From Haloferax massiliensis (GTDB lineage Archaea > Halobacteriota > Halobacteria > Halobacteriales > Haloferacaceae), in the NCBI RefSeq assembly GCF_001368915.1, contig NZ_CSTE01000004.1, positions 1 to 64,000 of the forward strand: 64,000 bases of DNA. The letters are read 5' to 3'. The notes below the pieces were generated by a model. That model was not told where the DNA came from, searched no databases, and was given only the letters and a program-made list of their open reading frames with translations. This document shows positions 56,779-64,000 of this stretch, piece after piece. The position numbers and the translations under genes were made by a program. Position 1 is the first letter of the stretch; every line of letters starts with the position of its first letter.

Positions 56779-57175
56779 TGAAACGAAGAGAGTCCGGTGG
56801 TTGACGAGAATCGAACGACTGGACCGATTAAAAACGCCGTGAATCCGGGTCAGACGTAGGAACGCTGCTGTCGAACACCCGTAGAACCGACTCGAACCAG
56901 CAACTAGTCACATTCTTTAGTATTATATGAAAGTTTTATATCCTATAAATCCGTATAGTCCGCCAAGTATATTCTCCCTACTAAGTAAGACGAGCCGCTA
57001 TTCGTCTGTGTCTCGCGAAGCGTTACTCGCCTTTTTTATTTACATTCTGTCGCCAATCTCCGTCTCAGGGGCTCTCTCCGTGGGTTCGTCGTTTTTCTCC
57101 CCTCACAAACCTCCGTTTCCCGTGGACAGTATCCCCACCCTTTCGACCGTTTTCACTCTGGACGAGGGGTGTGTG
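56236..57175. other. Replication origin: ORB array plus AT-rich unwinding segment
   Basis: The gap upstream of orc1 contains a family of repeats around CACCCCTCGTCCAGAGTGAAA, on one strand to the left and in inverted orientation at 57150-57175, with an AT-rich stretch at about 56915-56985 between them (TTAGTATTATATGAAAGTTTT). Orc1/Cdc6-adjacent gaps with inverted ORB repeats flanking a duplex-unwinding element are the textbook archaeal origin. Replication from here is inferred and not shown. Confidence 0.85.
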
Positions 57176-57420
57176 TTCCCACAGGTTTCGTCTACTTCGG
57201 AGTTCGAGTCCAAGGACGTCGAGCGACATCATCTGGGCGACCGACTGGCTCTCGGAGAAGGTCCTCCGTTGTTCGTTCTGGGGCTCTCTCGATTCCCCCC
57301 CCACCGCTGATTGTGTGTCTCTCTCGCTGCGGGCCGAACTACTTGCTTTCGACGTGAGTGAATCTCGTATCAGGAGAGCGAGCGTTCGTATATATCTCTC
57401 TCGTTGACGAATCGATACAT

Positions 57421-57831
57421 ATGAGCAAGACAGAGACGCTTCGAAACGCAGTCATCGGTGCTGTCGTCACAATCGTTCTCGCGTTCACCACTGTCTCGCC
57501 GGCGATTGGTGGGGCCGTGGCTGGCTACCTTCAGCGCGAACCTCCGGTAGGAGGTGCGAGAGTTGGGGCCATCTCCGGCGCGATAGCGAGCATCCCGTTC
57601 CTCCTCGTACTCGGCCTTGGGGTCGCCGTGTTCTTCGGGACGGCTCCGGCAGGCGGGTTCGGTGTTCCGGGAGGTGTGGAGCTAGCCGTCGTCCTGCTTT
57701 TCATCGTCCCTCTCGGCGTGCTCTGGAACGCCGGCTTGGGCGCGGTGGGTGGCTACGTGGGTGCGTACATTCGCGCGCACGCCGATTCCACGGAGTCGAC
57801 GATGTCTGAACCCGGTCACGAGGCAAGATAG
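57421..57831 (+). CDS. DUF5518-type small membrane protein
   Basis: A 136-residue membrane protein with four hydrophobic segments: AVIGAVVTIVLAFTTVSPAIGGAVAGYL, VGAISGAIASIPFLLVLGLGVAVFF, GGVELAVVLLFIVPLGVLW and AGLGAVGGYVGAYI. The Gly-rich helix pattern matches haloarchaeal DUF5518 proteins; no function is known. The ATG at 57421 was chosen because it follows an AT-rich TATATATCT element ~30 bp upstream and the hydrophobic region starts soon after. Confidence 0.75.
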   Translation: MSKTETLRNAVIGAVVTIVLAFTTVSPAIGGAVAGYLQREPPVGGARVGAISGAIASIPFLLVLGLGVAVFFGTAPAGGFGVPGGVELAVVLLFIVPLGVLWNAGLGAVGGYVGAYIRAHADSTESTMSEPGHEAR

Positions 57832-57923
57832 CACGGCTTCTTGCTGGGGAGGTATACGGTGGTCAGAACGCTCCCGTGGCGTACTGAGCGCACCACTAAG
57901 TCCTCACAGCGCGATTACACTAT

Positions 57924-59054
57924 ATGGCTCCTTCAGAGGATGTCGAACGTTATCGTCGCAATCGGCAAGACGAACTCGACAGTGCGACGGTCTACGCGGC
58001 GATGGCTGACGCCGAATCGCAACCGCAGGTCGCAGAAGTGTATCGGCGACTTGCCGACGCGGAGCGAGCCCACGCAGACTTCTGGACAGAGAAGATTCGC
58101 GAGGCCGGTTCCGACCCGGGAGAAGCCAACCCGTCCCGGAGAGCCAGAACACTCGCATGGCTGGCCGGTCGATTCGGGCCGGGATTTGTGATCTCCTCGA
58201 TGAAAGCGGGGGAAGCCATCGGCGCGGACGACTACGCGACCCAACCGGAGGTCATGGGAACCGGGATGGCGGCCGACGAACGCTCGCATGATCGTCTCCT
58301 AGCGGCCATCGCGGAAGCTCCCGGGCGGGGTGCGCAGGGGGAGGTCCTCGCCCGACTCGAAGGCCGCCACCGAGCGACCAGTGGCAATGCCCTCCGTGCC
58401 GCAGTGCTCGGCGCGAACGATGGTCTCGTTTCAAATCTCAGTCTCGTGATGGGCGTCGCCGGCGCGGCATTAGATTCGACGGCGATTCTGATTACCGGCT
58501 TGGCCGGACTTCTCGCTGGGTCGGGGTCGATGGCGATGGGCGAGTGGCTCTCCGTCCAGAGCTCTCGGGAACTCTACCAACGACAGATCGGAATCGAGGC
58601 CGAAGAACTCGCCGAAGTCCCCGAAGAAGAGGCAGAAGAACTGGCGCTCATCTACGAGGCGAAAGGGCTCTCGAAAGAACGCGCCAGAGAGGTGGCCGAG
58701 CAGTTGATCGCCGACGAGGAGATGGCGCTGGACACGCTCGCTCGCGAGGAACTGGGAATTAATCCGGAGGAACTTGGTGGCTCTGCTTGGGAAGCAGCCA
58801 CCACGTCGTTCGTCCTCTTCGCGCTTGGAGCCATCGTCCCGGTACTTCCGTACTTCGTGTTGAGCGAACTGGTCGCCGTGGGTGCGAGCCTCGTGTTGAG
58901 CGCGGTTGCCCTGTTCGTTATCGGGGCGGGAATCACGCTCCTCACGGGACGTTCCGTGCTCTTTTCCGGACTGCGTCAGGTCGGTATCGGCCTCGCCGCT
59001 GCGGTCCTCACTTACGGCGTCGGGAGCGTGATTGGGGTGACGCTGGTCAGCTGA
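57924..59054 (+). CDS. MbfA-like protein: ferritin-like domain fused to VIT1/CCC1 transporter
   Basis: A 376-residue fusion. Residues ~1-150 form an erythrin/ferritin-like four-helix domain with carboxylate and His ligands (RQDELDSATVYAAM, ADAERAHADFW, MAADERSHDRLLAAI). Residues ~155-376 form a VIT1/CCC1 iron/manganese exporter with five helices (AAVLGANDGLVSNLSLVMGVAGAAL, AGLLAGSGSMAMGEWLSV, FVLFALGAIVPVLPYFVL). An acidic helical insert (IEAEELAEVPEEEAEELALIYEAKG) matches the metal-binding loop of VIT1. Bacterial MbfA proteins with this design export iron from the cytoplasm. A TATA-like ACTATATGG lies just before the start codon. Confidence 0.88.
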   Translation: MAPSEDVERYRRNRQDELDSATVYAAMADAESQPQVAEVYRRLADAERAHADFWTEKIREAGSDPGEANPSRRARTLAWLAGRFGPGFVISSMKAGEAIGADDYATQPEVMGTGMAADERSHDRLLAAIAEAPGRGAQGEVLARLEGRHRATSGNALRAAVLGANDGLVSNLSLVMGVAGAALDSTAILITGLAGLLAGSGSMAMGEWLSVQSSRELYQRQIGIEAEELAEVPEEEAEELALIYEAKGLSKERAREVAEQLIADEEMALDTLAREELGINPEELGGSAWEAATTSFVLFALGAIVPVLPYFVLSELVAVGASLVLSAVALFVIGAGITLLTGRSVLFSGLRQVGIGLAAAVLTYGVGSVIGVTLVS

Positions 59055-59096
59055 CGGGACCGAAAATAACTGTCATTTCATACATGTCTCCTCGTA

Positions 59097-59189
59097 TGGC
59101 AGCGGGAGTACGACGAGTCGACTGATGTGTTCGAAGCGATGACCGAGACCGTCCGCGGGACCGGTGGCGCGCTCACCGGGAGTATGTAA
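59097..59189 (+). pseudogene. Truncated C-terminal gene fragment
   Basis: Reads WQREYDESTDVFEAMTETV then RGTGGALTGSM and a stop, in haloarchaeal-style codon use but with no start or upstream part. It looks like the last 30 residues of an acidic protein whose front was replaced. The DNA becomes AT-rich soon afterwards, so this may mark the edge of an inserted segment. I cannot name the parent gene. Confidence 0.4.
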
Positions 59190-59314
59190 TTAGTGGCCAG
59201 ATCGCTGACTCTGTCGGAACTGTTCACTGTTGACATTCGGAAGGACCTTCGTTCCAATTTATTAGACAGTGATGATGTCACCAATGAATGTGGTAATATG
59301 ATGTTGCGGGCCAC

Positions 59315-60256
59315 TTGATGATAATGTCATCATGGTTAGCAAAACACGGGCAGACCGAGCGCAGATATTCAACGAAAGTATGGGCGTTTTCGCAGATCAA
59401 TCGACTGCCTGAAACAGTAGGGTATAACGTAGCGTATGCCCTCCTCGCCGTTGCAATTGCTCGCTCACGGCTAGATTTAGGCCTCGAAATAGAGAGTTTG
59501 ATACAGATCTCAGCCACATTTAGTGCGGCGATGCTAACGAAAATGCAGGCGTCAGTCGCAGACGTCCTGCACGATTATGCCGTTGACAAAGAAAATCCTG
59601 AGAAACAACAGAACGCGACCGCAGTCGATGAAATCGGATACGAGAGTGCGCATACTATCCTCGTTATTGAACTCACAGCTGGTCTGTTTCTTTGGATGTG
59701 GGTCTCACTACAGACGTCGTCACTTCTGTTCGCTACTGTCGGTGCCCTGTTTTCGATATCTGGGTTCGTATACTCATACCCGCCCCGAATTAAGGAGCGA
59801 GGGATACTGAACCACCTCGTAACGACGGGTACCGATGTCGGGTTCGTCGTCCTTCCGCTCGTCATACTAGCAGGGGACCCATCAGTTGAGTATGCGGCTA
59901 CCGCTCTCGGTGTTATTTTTCTCTATACGTTTGGGTATCATACACTGCATCAAGCCGCGGATACGTACTATGACCGGCAAGCAGGAATTCGGACGTTCAC
60001 ACAGAACCTTGGAGTGTCAGCGAGCATACTACTGTCAGCGATCTGTACGGCCATGGCTGGCGTTGGTGCAGGCATACTCCACGCCCTGGGAGGTGCGTTT
60101 GCGATGTTTCTCGTTGCTGGCCGTTACGTGTGGCTCTACTATCGAGTACGAGAACAGACCGAGAAAGAACAAACAGACATTACGGCACAGCGGTTCAATA
60201 CGGCCTACGTTGCGACGTTCTTGAACGCAGCATTCGCACTCAGTCTGTTAATATAA
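59315..60256 (+). CDS. UbiA-family prenyltransferase-like membrane protein
   Basis: A 313-residue membrane protein. Two Asp-rich loops typical of UbiA prenyltransferases are visible: ASVADVLHDYAVDKEN and HQAADTYYDRQAGIRT (DxxxD form). Between and around them are about eight helices (LFLWMWVSLQTSSLLFATVGAL, FVVLPLVILAG, AALGVIFLYTFGYHTL and others). UbiA enzymes attach isoprenoid chains to aromatic or other acceptors using Mg-diphosphate. The acceptor is unknown. Three Met codons lie within the first four positions, so the exact start is uncertain. Lower GC than the rest of the window suggests acquisition. Confidence 0.7.
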   Translation: MMIMSSWLAKHGQTERRYSTKVWAFSQINRLPETVGYNVAYALLAVAIARSRLDLGLEIESLIQISATFSAAMLTKMQASVADVLHDYAVDKENPEKQQNATAVDEIGYESAHTILVIELTAGLFLWMWVSLQTSSLLFATVGALFSISGFVYSYPPRIKERGILNHLVTTGTDVGFVVLPLVILAGDPSVEYAATALGVIFLYTFGYHTLHQAADTYYDRQAGIRTFTQNLGVSASILLSAICTAMAGVGAGILHALGGAFAMFLVAGRYVWLYYRVREQTEKEQTDITAQRFNTAYVATFLNAAFALSLLI

Positions 60257-60329
60257 TTTATTTGATGTCGGATATCGACTGCGCCAACCCTGACGTTTTA
60301 GTGTTGGCGAAATTTGACTTAGAATTATC

Positions 60330-61112
60330 ATGACTGGCTTGATGGGTTCTGATTTCTCGAAGGTACTTGCGAAGCGGTTTGAGATCTTACACACGCTTAA
60401 CGAGCAACCGCAGCGGAAACCGGAACTTGTCGAGTCAGTCGACTGTTCGCGGTCGACCGTCGACCGGGCGATCACGGAGTTACTCCAGTATGACTGCGTC
60501 GAGTCTCATAATCGAGAATATCGAACGACTCCACTCGGGCGAGCCTCACTAAATATTCGACAGGAGTATCTCGATAAGATACACGACGTGCAGCGTGCTA
60601 GCGATATACTAAATAAAAATCCAAATCTGAAAGAGCTCCCGTCAGTGTTCCTTCGTCAAGTGACGGTCTCGACGGCAGATCCACAGTTCCCGGAATCTGC
60701 GCTCAGTTCGAGTACTGCGCGGTTGCGACAGTCTGAGAGGATGGTCGGCCTTGCACCTGTCGTTCTCAAATCATATATCGACGATGTTGAGGCTGCTGTT
60801 CGAGAGACGCAATGCACAGCAGAGATCATCGTATCCGAGGGCGTTCTGTCTGAGTTGGTTGATTACCGAGAGTCGTTTACTGAATTGATAGACTCCGGAC
60901 GGGTGGTTCTCCTTGTCACGGATGACGAACTCCCCTACGCACTCTGGATCATGGAAGGAGTAGACGGGGAGGTCGCTGGGATAACTGTCCATCAACACGG
61001 TGGCGTACGGGGAATGTTGACGAACATCGCATCGGAAGCCGTCGAGTGGGCGCGTGAGCAGTATGAGTCGTTCAAAGCGGATACGACTCGGTACCAACTC
61101 GTAGAGAATTGA
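60330..61112 (+). CDS. Helix-turn-helix regulator with FilR1-type C-terminal domain
   Basis: A 260-residue regulator with N-terminal winged helix (FEILHTLNEQPQRKPELVESVDCSRSTVDRAITELLQYDCVES, about residues 18-60) and a C-terminal domain ending VVLLVTDDELPYALWIMEGVDGEVAGITVHQHGGVRGMLTNIASEAVEWAREQYESFK, the pattern of the FilR1/DUF1724 haloarchaeal regulators. It lies 3 bp upstream of the cytochrome P450 reading frame and 73 bp after the UbiA-like gene, so it may control both. A possible TATA-like region precedes it at about 60300. Confidence 0.82.
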   Translation: MTGLMGSDFSKVLAKRFEILHTLNEQPQRKPELVESVDCSRSTVDRAITELLQYDCVESHNREYRTTPLGRASLNIRQEYLDKIHDVQRASDILNKNPNLKELPSVFLRQVTVSTADPQFPESALSSSTARLRQSERMVGLAPVVLKSYIDDVEAAVRETQCTAEIIVSEGVLSELVDYRESFTELIDSGRVVLLVTDDELPYALWIMEGVDGEVAGITVHQHGGVRGMLTNIASEAVEWAREQYESFKADTTRYQLVEN

Positions 61113-61114
61113 CG

Positions 61115-62501
61115 ATGAGCAGCAGACAACAAGCCCGACTCCACGAGGTGAAGTAGTCGTATGAGTCACCAGATACCCGCTCGCGTACTCGGGAAACACC
61201 GCCTGAGCCACCCTCTCCTCCGATTGTCGGGCACACCTATCAATTCCTCCGTCGTGACCCGCTCGATTGGTTCACGGAATTAAACGAAGCATACGGTCCA
61301 GTCGTCCAGCTTCGAGTTGCTGGGCAGCGACTCATCCTTCCGACAGAACCGGACGATATCGAACGGGTCCTTCTCACGAATAGTGAGAACTACGAGAAAG
61401 GTGGGTTCCAAAAGATGGTGACCAGGTCACTGCTCGGGAGTGGGCTTGTCATCGCGGGAGGCGAGGAGTGGCGGGCAAAGCGCCAAGGGATCGAGCCAGT
61501 CTTCCATCCAAAACGGATGGAGGAGTACCAGTCAGTAATCACGTCACACCCTGTCGACGATCGAGCGGATTTCGGCGGGGGACACAGTCGACTTAGAACA
61601 GGAGATGAAGCATCTCACGCTCAATATTATCGTGGATGCACTCTTTGGAGTCGACCTTTCCACAGAAGACTGGGACTTAGAACCCGCCTTCAAGCGAATC
61701 TTAACACATTTCGAACGCATCAGCCAAACGTACCTGTATCTTCCAGAGTGGATTCCGACCCCTGAAAACGGAGCATACAGAAGTGCGATTAGCACGCTTG
61801 ATTCCGCCGTCGAGGACCTAATAGCGGCTCACCGTGCGGGAGATATCGACGGGCCAACGGTCCTCAACTATCTCCTTGAGTCGGACGAAGGCTGGGACAC
61901 GAAAGACCTCAGAGACGAAATCGTGACGCTGTTACTCGCTGGTCACGAGACAACTGCGCTCATGCTCACGTTTACTGGTGACTTATTGGTGCGACATCCG
62001 GAAGTCCAAGAGACTGTGGCGCGTGAGGTCCGAGAGAAGCCGTTTTCTTACTTCTTCGGGTACAACAACGAGTATTCCGAACTCGACAAAGTAATACAGG
62101 AGTCGCTACGCTTGTACCCCCCAGTCTATGGGATTTTTCGCCAACCCATCGAGGACGACCAACTGAGCGGGTTCCATGTCCCATCGGGGTCCATTATCGC
62201 GCTCAATCAATGGGTTGCTCACCGGGATTCTCGTTGGTATCAATCACCGACACAGTTTAATCCAGAACGGTGGTCGAAGGAGTTCGAAAAATCAGTGCCG
62301 ACAGGTGCGTATTTCCCGTTCGCTGCAGGTCCACGCCGATGTGTAGGTGAGAGATTTGCAAGGTTAGAAGCAAAACTGATCTTGATTAATGTATTGAGGG
62401 AGTTTAGATTAACAAAATCAGTCGATGAGAGCCTCAACGTGATTCCGTCGTTAACTACCCAACCAGCGGAGACGGTTAGCGTCACGTTCAGAGACCGATG
62501 A
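61115..62501 (+). pseudogene. Cytochrome P450, interrupted by a stop codon and a frameshift
   Basis: The P450 frame starts at the ATG at 61115-61117, 3 bp after the previous stop, but meets TAG at 61154-61156 (codon 14). It continues in frame as PPSPPIVGHTYQFLRRDPLDWF and IEPVFHPKRMEEYQ. Near 61547-61555 it shifts by one base, after which LSTIERISAGDTVDLEQEMKHL and the rest follow to 62501. Otherwise it is complete: I-helix AGHETT, ExxR in QESLRLYPP and heme-binding FPFAAGPRRCVGE. It would be a ~460-residue monooxygenase. Two lesions suggest a recently disabled gene. Sequence error, or a later start for the first, remain possible. Confidence 0.8.
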
Positions 62502-62519
62502 CGTCATGCTAGTTTGTAC

Positions 62520-62595
62520 GGCACTGTCTAGTTAGACCGCATCAAGCGGTCGATGGACGAACGCCGGTTGAGGGAATCACTAACTAGACTGTGCC
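62520..62595. mobile_element. 76-bp MITE with 16-bp inverted repeats
   Basis: GGCACTGTCTAGTTAG (62520-62535) and CTAACTAGACTGTGCC (62580-62595) are inverted repeats with one mismatch in 16 bp, separated by 44 bp with no gene. The tips resemble those I associate with haloarchaeal IS6-type elements. TTGTA occurs just outside both ends (one base further out on the left), possibly a remnant target duplication. Confidence 0.7.
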
Positions 62596-62656
62596 TTGTA
62601 AGCTGTTACCAAACAGATATTATGTGTGAAGCACCAACCGTGAGTAGACCGGTCTA

Positions 62657-64000
62657 TGATTGGCCCCGCTACCCTCCTCTGTGTTGATCAACCTGAATGG
62701 ACGGAAACAGTTGCACGGCAAATATCGAACGAAGACGACCGGTTTGAGGTGATTTGTGAGCAATCAGCTTCTGAGGCACTCGGTCTGGTAAAGAGAAAAG
62801 ATATCGATTGCATAGTCTCAGCGTACGACCTTCCAGAACGGACTGGGCTGGAATTCTTAAGATGTGTTCGTGAAAGCCATCCCGACCTGCCCTTCATTAT
62901 CTTTACTGAGGAGGGGTCAGAGCAAATCGCTAGTGAAGCGATCTCCGCTGGCGTCTCGGACTATTTCATCAAAAACCAGATTGACTCCCAGTATCTGATA
63001 CTGGCGAATCGACTCAGAGATCTGGTTGAATCCCACCGGACTGAACAAATTGTCGGCTCTGTCGAGTCGGGGTGGCGAGAAGCGAAAGAAAGAGTGAACG
63101 ATATCTACTATATGTTCACGAGCAATTGGAGTGAGCTCCTGTATATCAATTCATCTTATGAGGTCATTTGGGGTGGTTCAATCGAAGAGCTTCGAGAAAA
63201 GCCGCAATCGTTCCTCGACTACATCCATCCTGACGATCGGGAGATCGCCGTTGAGTCTATGCAGAAGTTATCGGGGGGAGAGCCGACGGACATCGAATAT
63301 CGAGTCCAACCACCGAATGGTGGAATCCGGTGGGTCCGTGGTGTGAGTGAACCGATCTTCAACGCAAACGGAGACGTGATTCGGGTGATGGGTGCAGTGC
63401 GAGATATCTCGCGACTGAAGGAGCGGGAACGTCGATTTCAGGCCGTATTTGAGGACTCCTTTGATGCGATGGTCATCGCGGATGACGAGGGAACGTATAT
63501 CTCTGTAAATGACGCTGCCTGCGAATTGTTCGGACTGGAGGAGGAGGTACTCTTGGGAAGGAACGTCGCGGAGTTCGCGGCCCCCGACTTCGATGTCGAG
63601 GAAGCCTGGGATGAATTCCAATCAATAGATCACAAAACGGGGCTGTTCCCCCTTCAGCGACCAGATGGCGCGATTCGACTCGTCGAGTACGAAGCCACGA
63701 CAGATATCGTCCCAGGCGAGCATCTCTCTATTCTCCGGGACGTTACTGAGCGGGAACAGCAACGGCGAGAACTGGCGGAAAGTGAGGCCAGGTACGAGAC
63801 GCTAATCGAGGACGTGCTAGACACGTCCTCAGTTGGAACATTCATCCTCGACGAGGAGTTTAACGTTGTGTGGATTAACCACGCCATTGAGGAGTCCTTC
63901 GGGGTAGACCGCGAGGACATCCTCGGGAAAGACCAGGCTTCTCTCATTGAAGACCAACTAATGCAGAAATTCGCACAGCCGGAACAGTTCGCCGAGAGGG
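62657..64000 (+). CDS. Receiver-PAS sensor protein (histidine-kinase-like), cut by window edge
   Basis: The frame opens at the ATG at 62657 and is open for 448 codons to base 64000, so its end is missing. Residues ~1-120 are a receiver-like domain; ~145-270 a PAS/PAC domain (WSELLYINSSYEVIWGGSIEELREKPQSFLDYIHPDDR, VMGAVRDISRLKERERRF); ~270-390 a second PAS (QAVFEDSFDAMVIADDEGTYISVNDAACELFGLEEE); a third PAS starts near residue 395. Haloarchaeal proteins with this order usually end in a histidine kinase or a Bat-type HTH domain. The receiver lacks the phosphorylated Asp: A56 in IVSAYDLPERTGLE where SDY is usual, although the Lys of SDYFIKN is kept. Confidence 0.85.

Overview
The window is haloarchaeal DNA, very probably from Haloferax. 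It is GC-rich, its proteins are acidic, and exported proteins carry twin-arginine (Tat) signals. The GH42 beta-galactosidase at 15834-17825 matches, as far as I can recall, the Haloferax BgaH protein almost residue for residue. An Orc1/Cdc6 gene sits beside an array of origin-recognition boxes (54918-57175), so the window holds a replication origin. The mix of accessory metabolism, relic partition and transposase genes and an origin would suit a megaplasmid, but that is inference.

Region 1 (1-9260) is the respiratory nitrate reductase cluster on the minus strand: narA, Rieske narB, cytochrome b narC, a small membrane protein, Tat-exported narG, narH, a heme-b protein and the narJ chaperone (cut by the window edge). 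Most junctions overlap. A NarO-like regulator with a cysteine cluster diverges from it. Between 9354 and 10650 there are only gene relics, including a dead ParA.

Region 2 (10651-22961) is lactose/galactoside use: a secreted GH2 enzyme with two LamG-like insertions and a ricin-B tail, the cytoplasmic BgaH, and a De Ley-Doudoroff set (sugar dehydrogenase, galactonate dehydratase, KDGal kinase, KDPGal aldolase) beside an IclR regulator. Region 3 (23356-38070) carries an ABC sugar importer, an aldo/keto reductase, a Gfo/Idh oxidoreductase, a DUF2264 protein, a GH88 unsaturated glucuronyl hydrolase, a BNR_4 beta-propeller protein resembling ulvan-type lyases, and an IclR regulator. It looks like a locus for an acidic polysaccharide, and a TnpB-only IS sits inside it.

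Region 4 (38071-51716) has a third IclR gene, a galactonate-dehydratase paralogue missing both catalytic acid/base partners, a class II aldolase made of two fused copies, a GlpABC-type dehydrogenase, a GlcG/HbpS protein, a ThuA-like protein, an inositol-phosphatase-family protein, a membrane transporter and an FGGY kinase that looks more like erythritol/xylulose kinases than glycerol kinase. This may be a polyol-phosphate pathway. A 17-bp dyad (RTTCASTA-N5-GAAY) lies upstream of all three IclR genes, upstream of the kinase, and at one orphan position.

Region 5 (52335-59189) holds RNase H, SfsA, an IS6-type transposase relic, Orc1/Cdc6 with its origin, a DUF5518 membrane protein and an MbfA-type ferritin/VIT protein. 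Region 6 (about 59200-64000) is visibly more AT-rich and looks acquired: a UbiA-family prenyltransferase, a FilR1-type regulator, a broken cytochrome P450, a 76-bp MITE and a sensor protein with a degenerate receiver domain that runs off the end.
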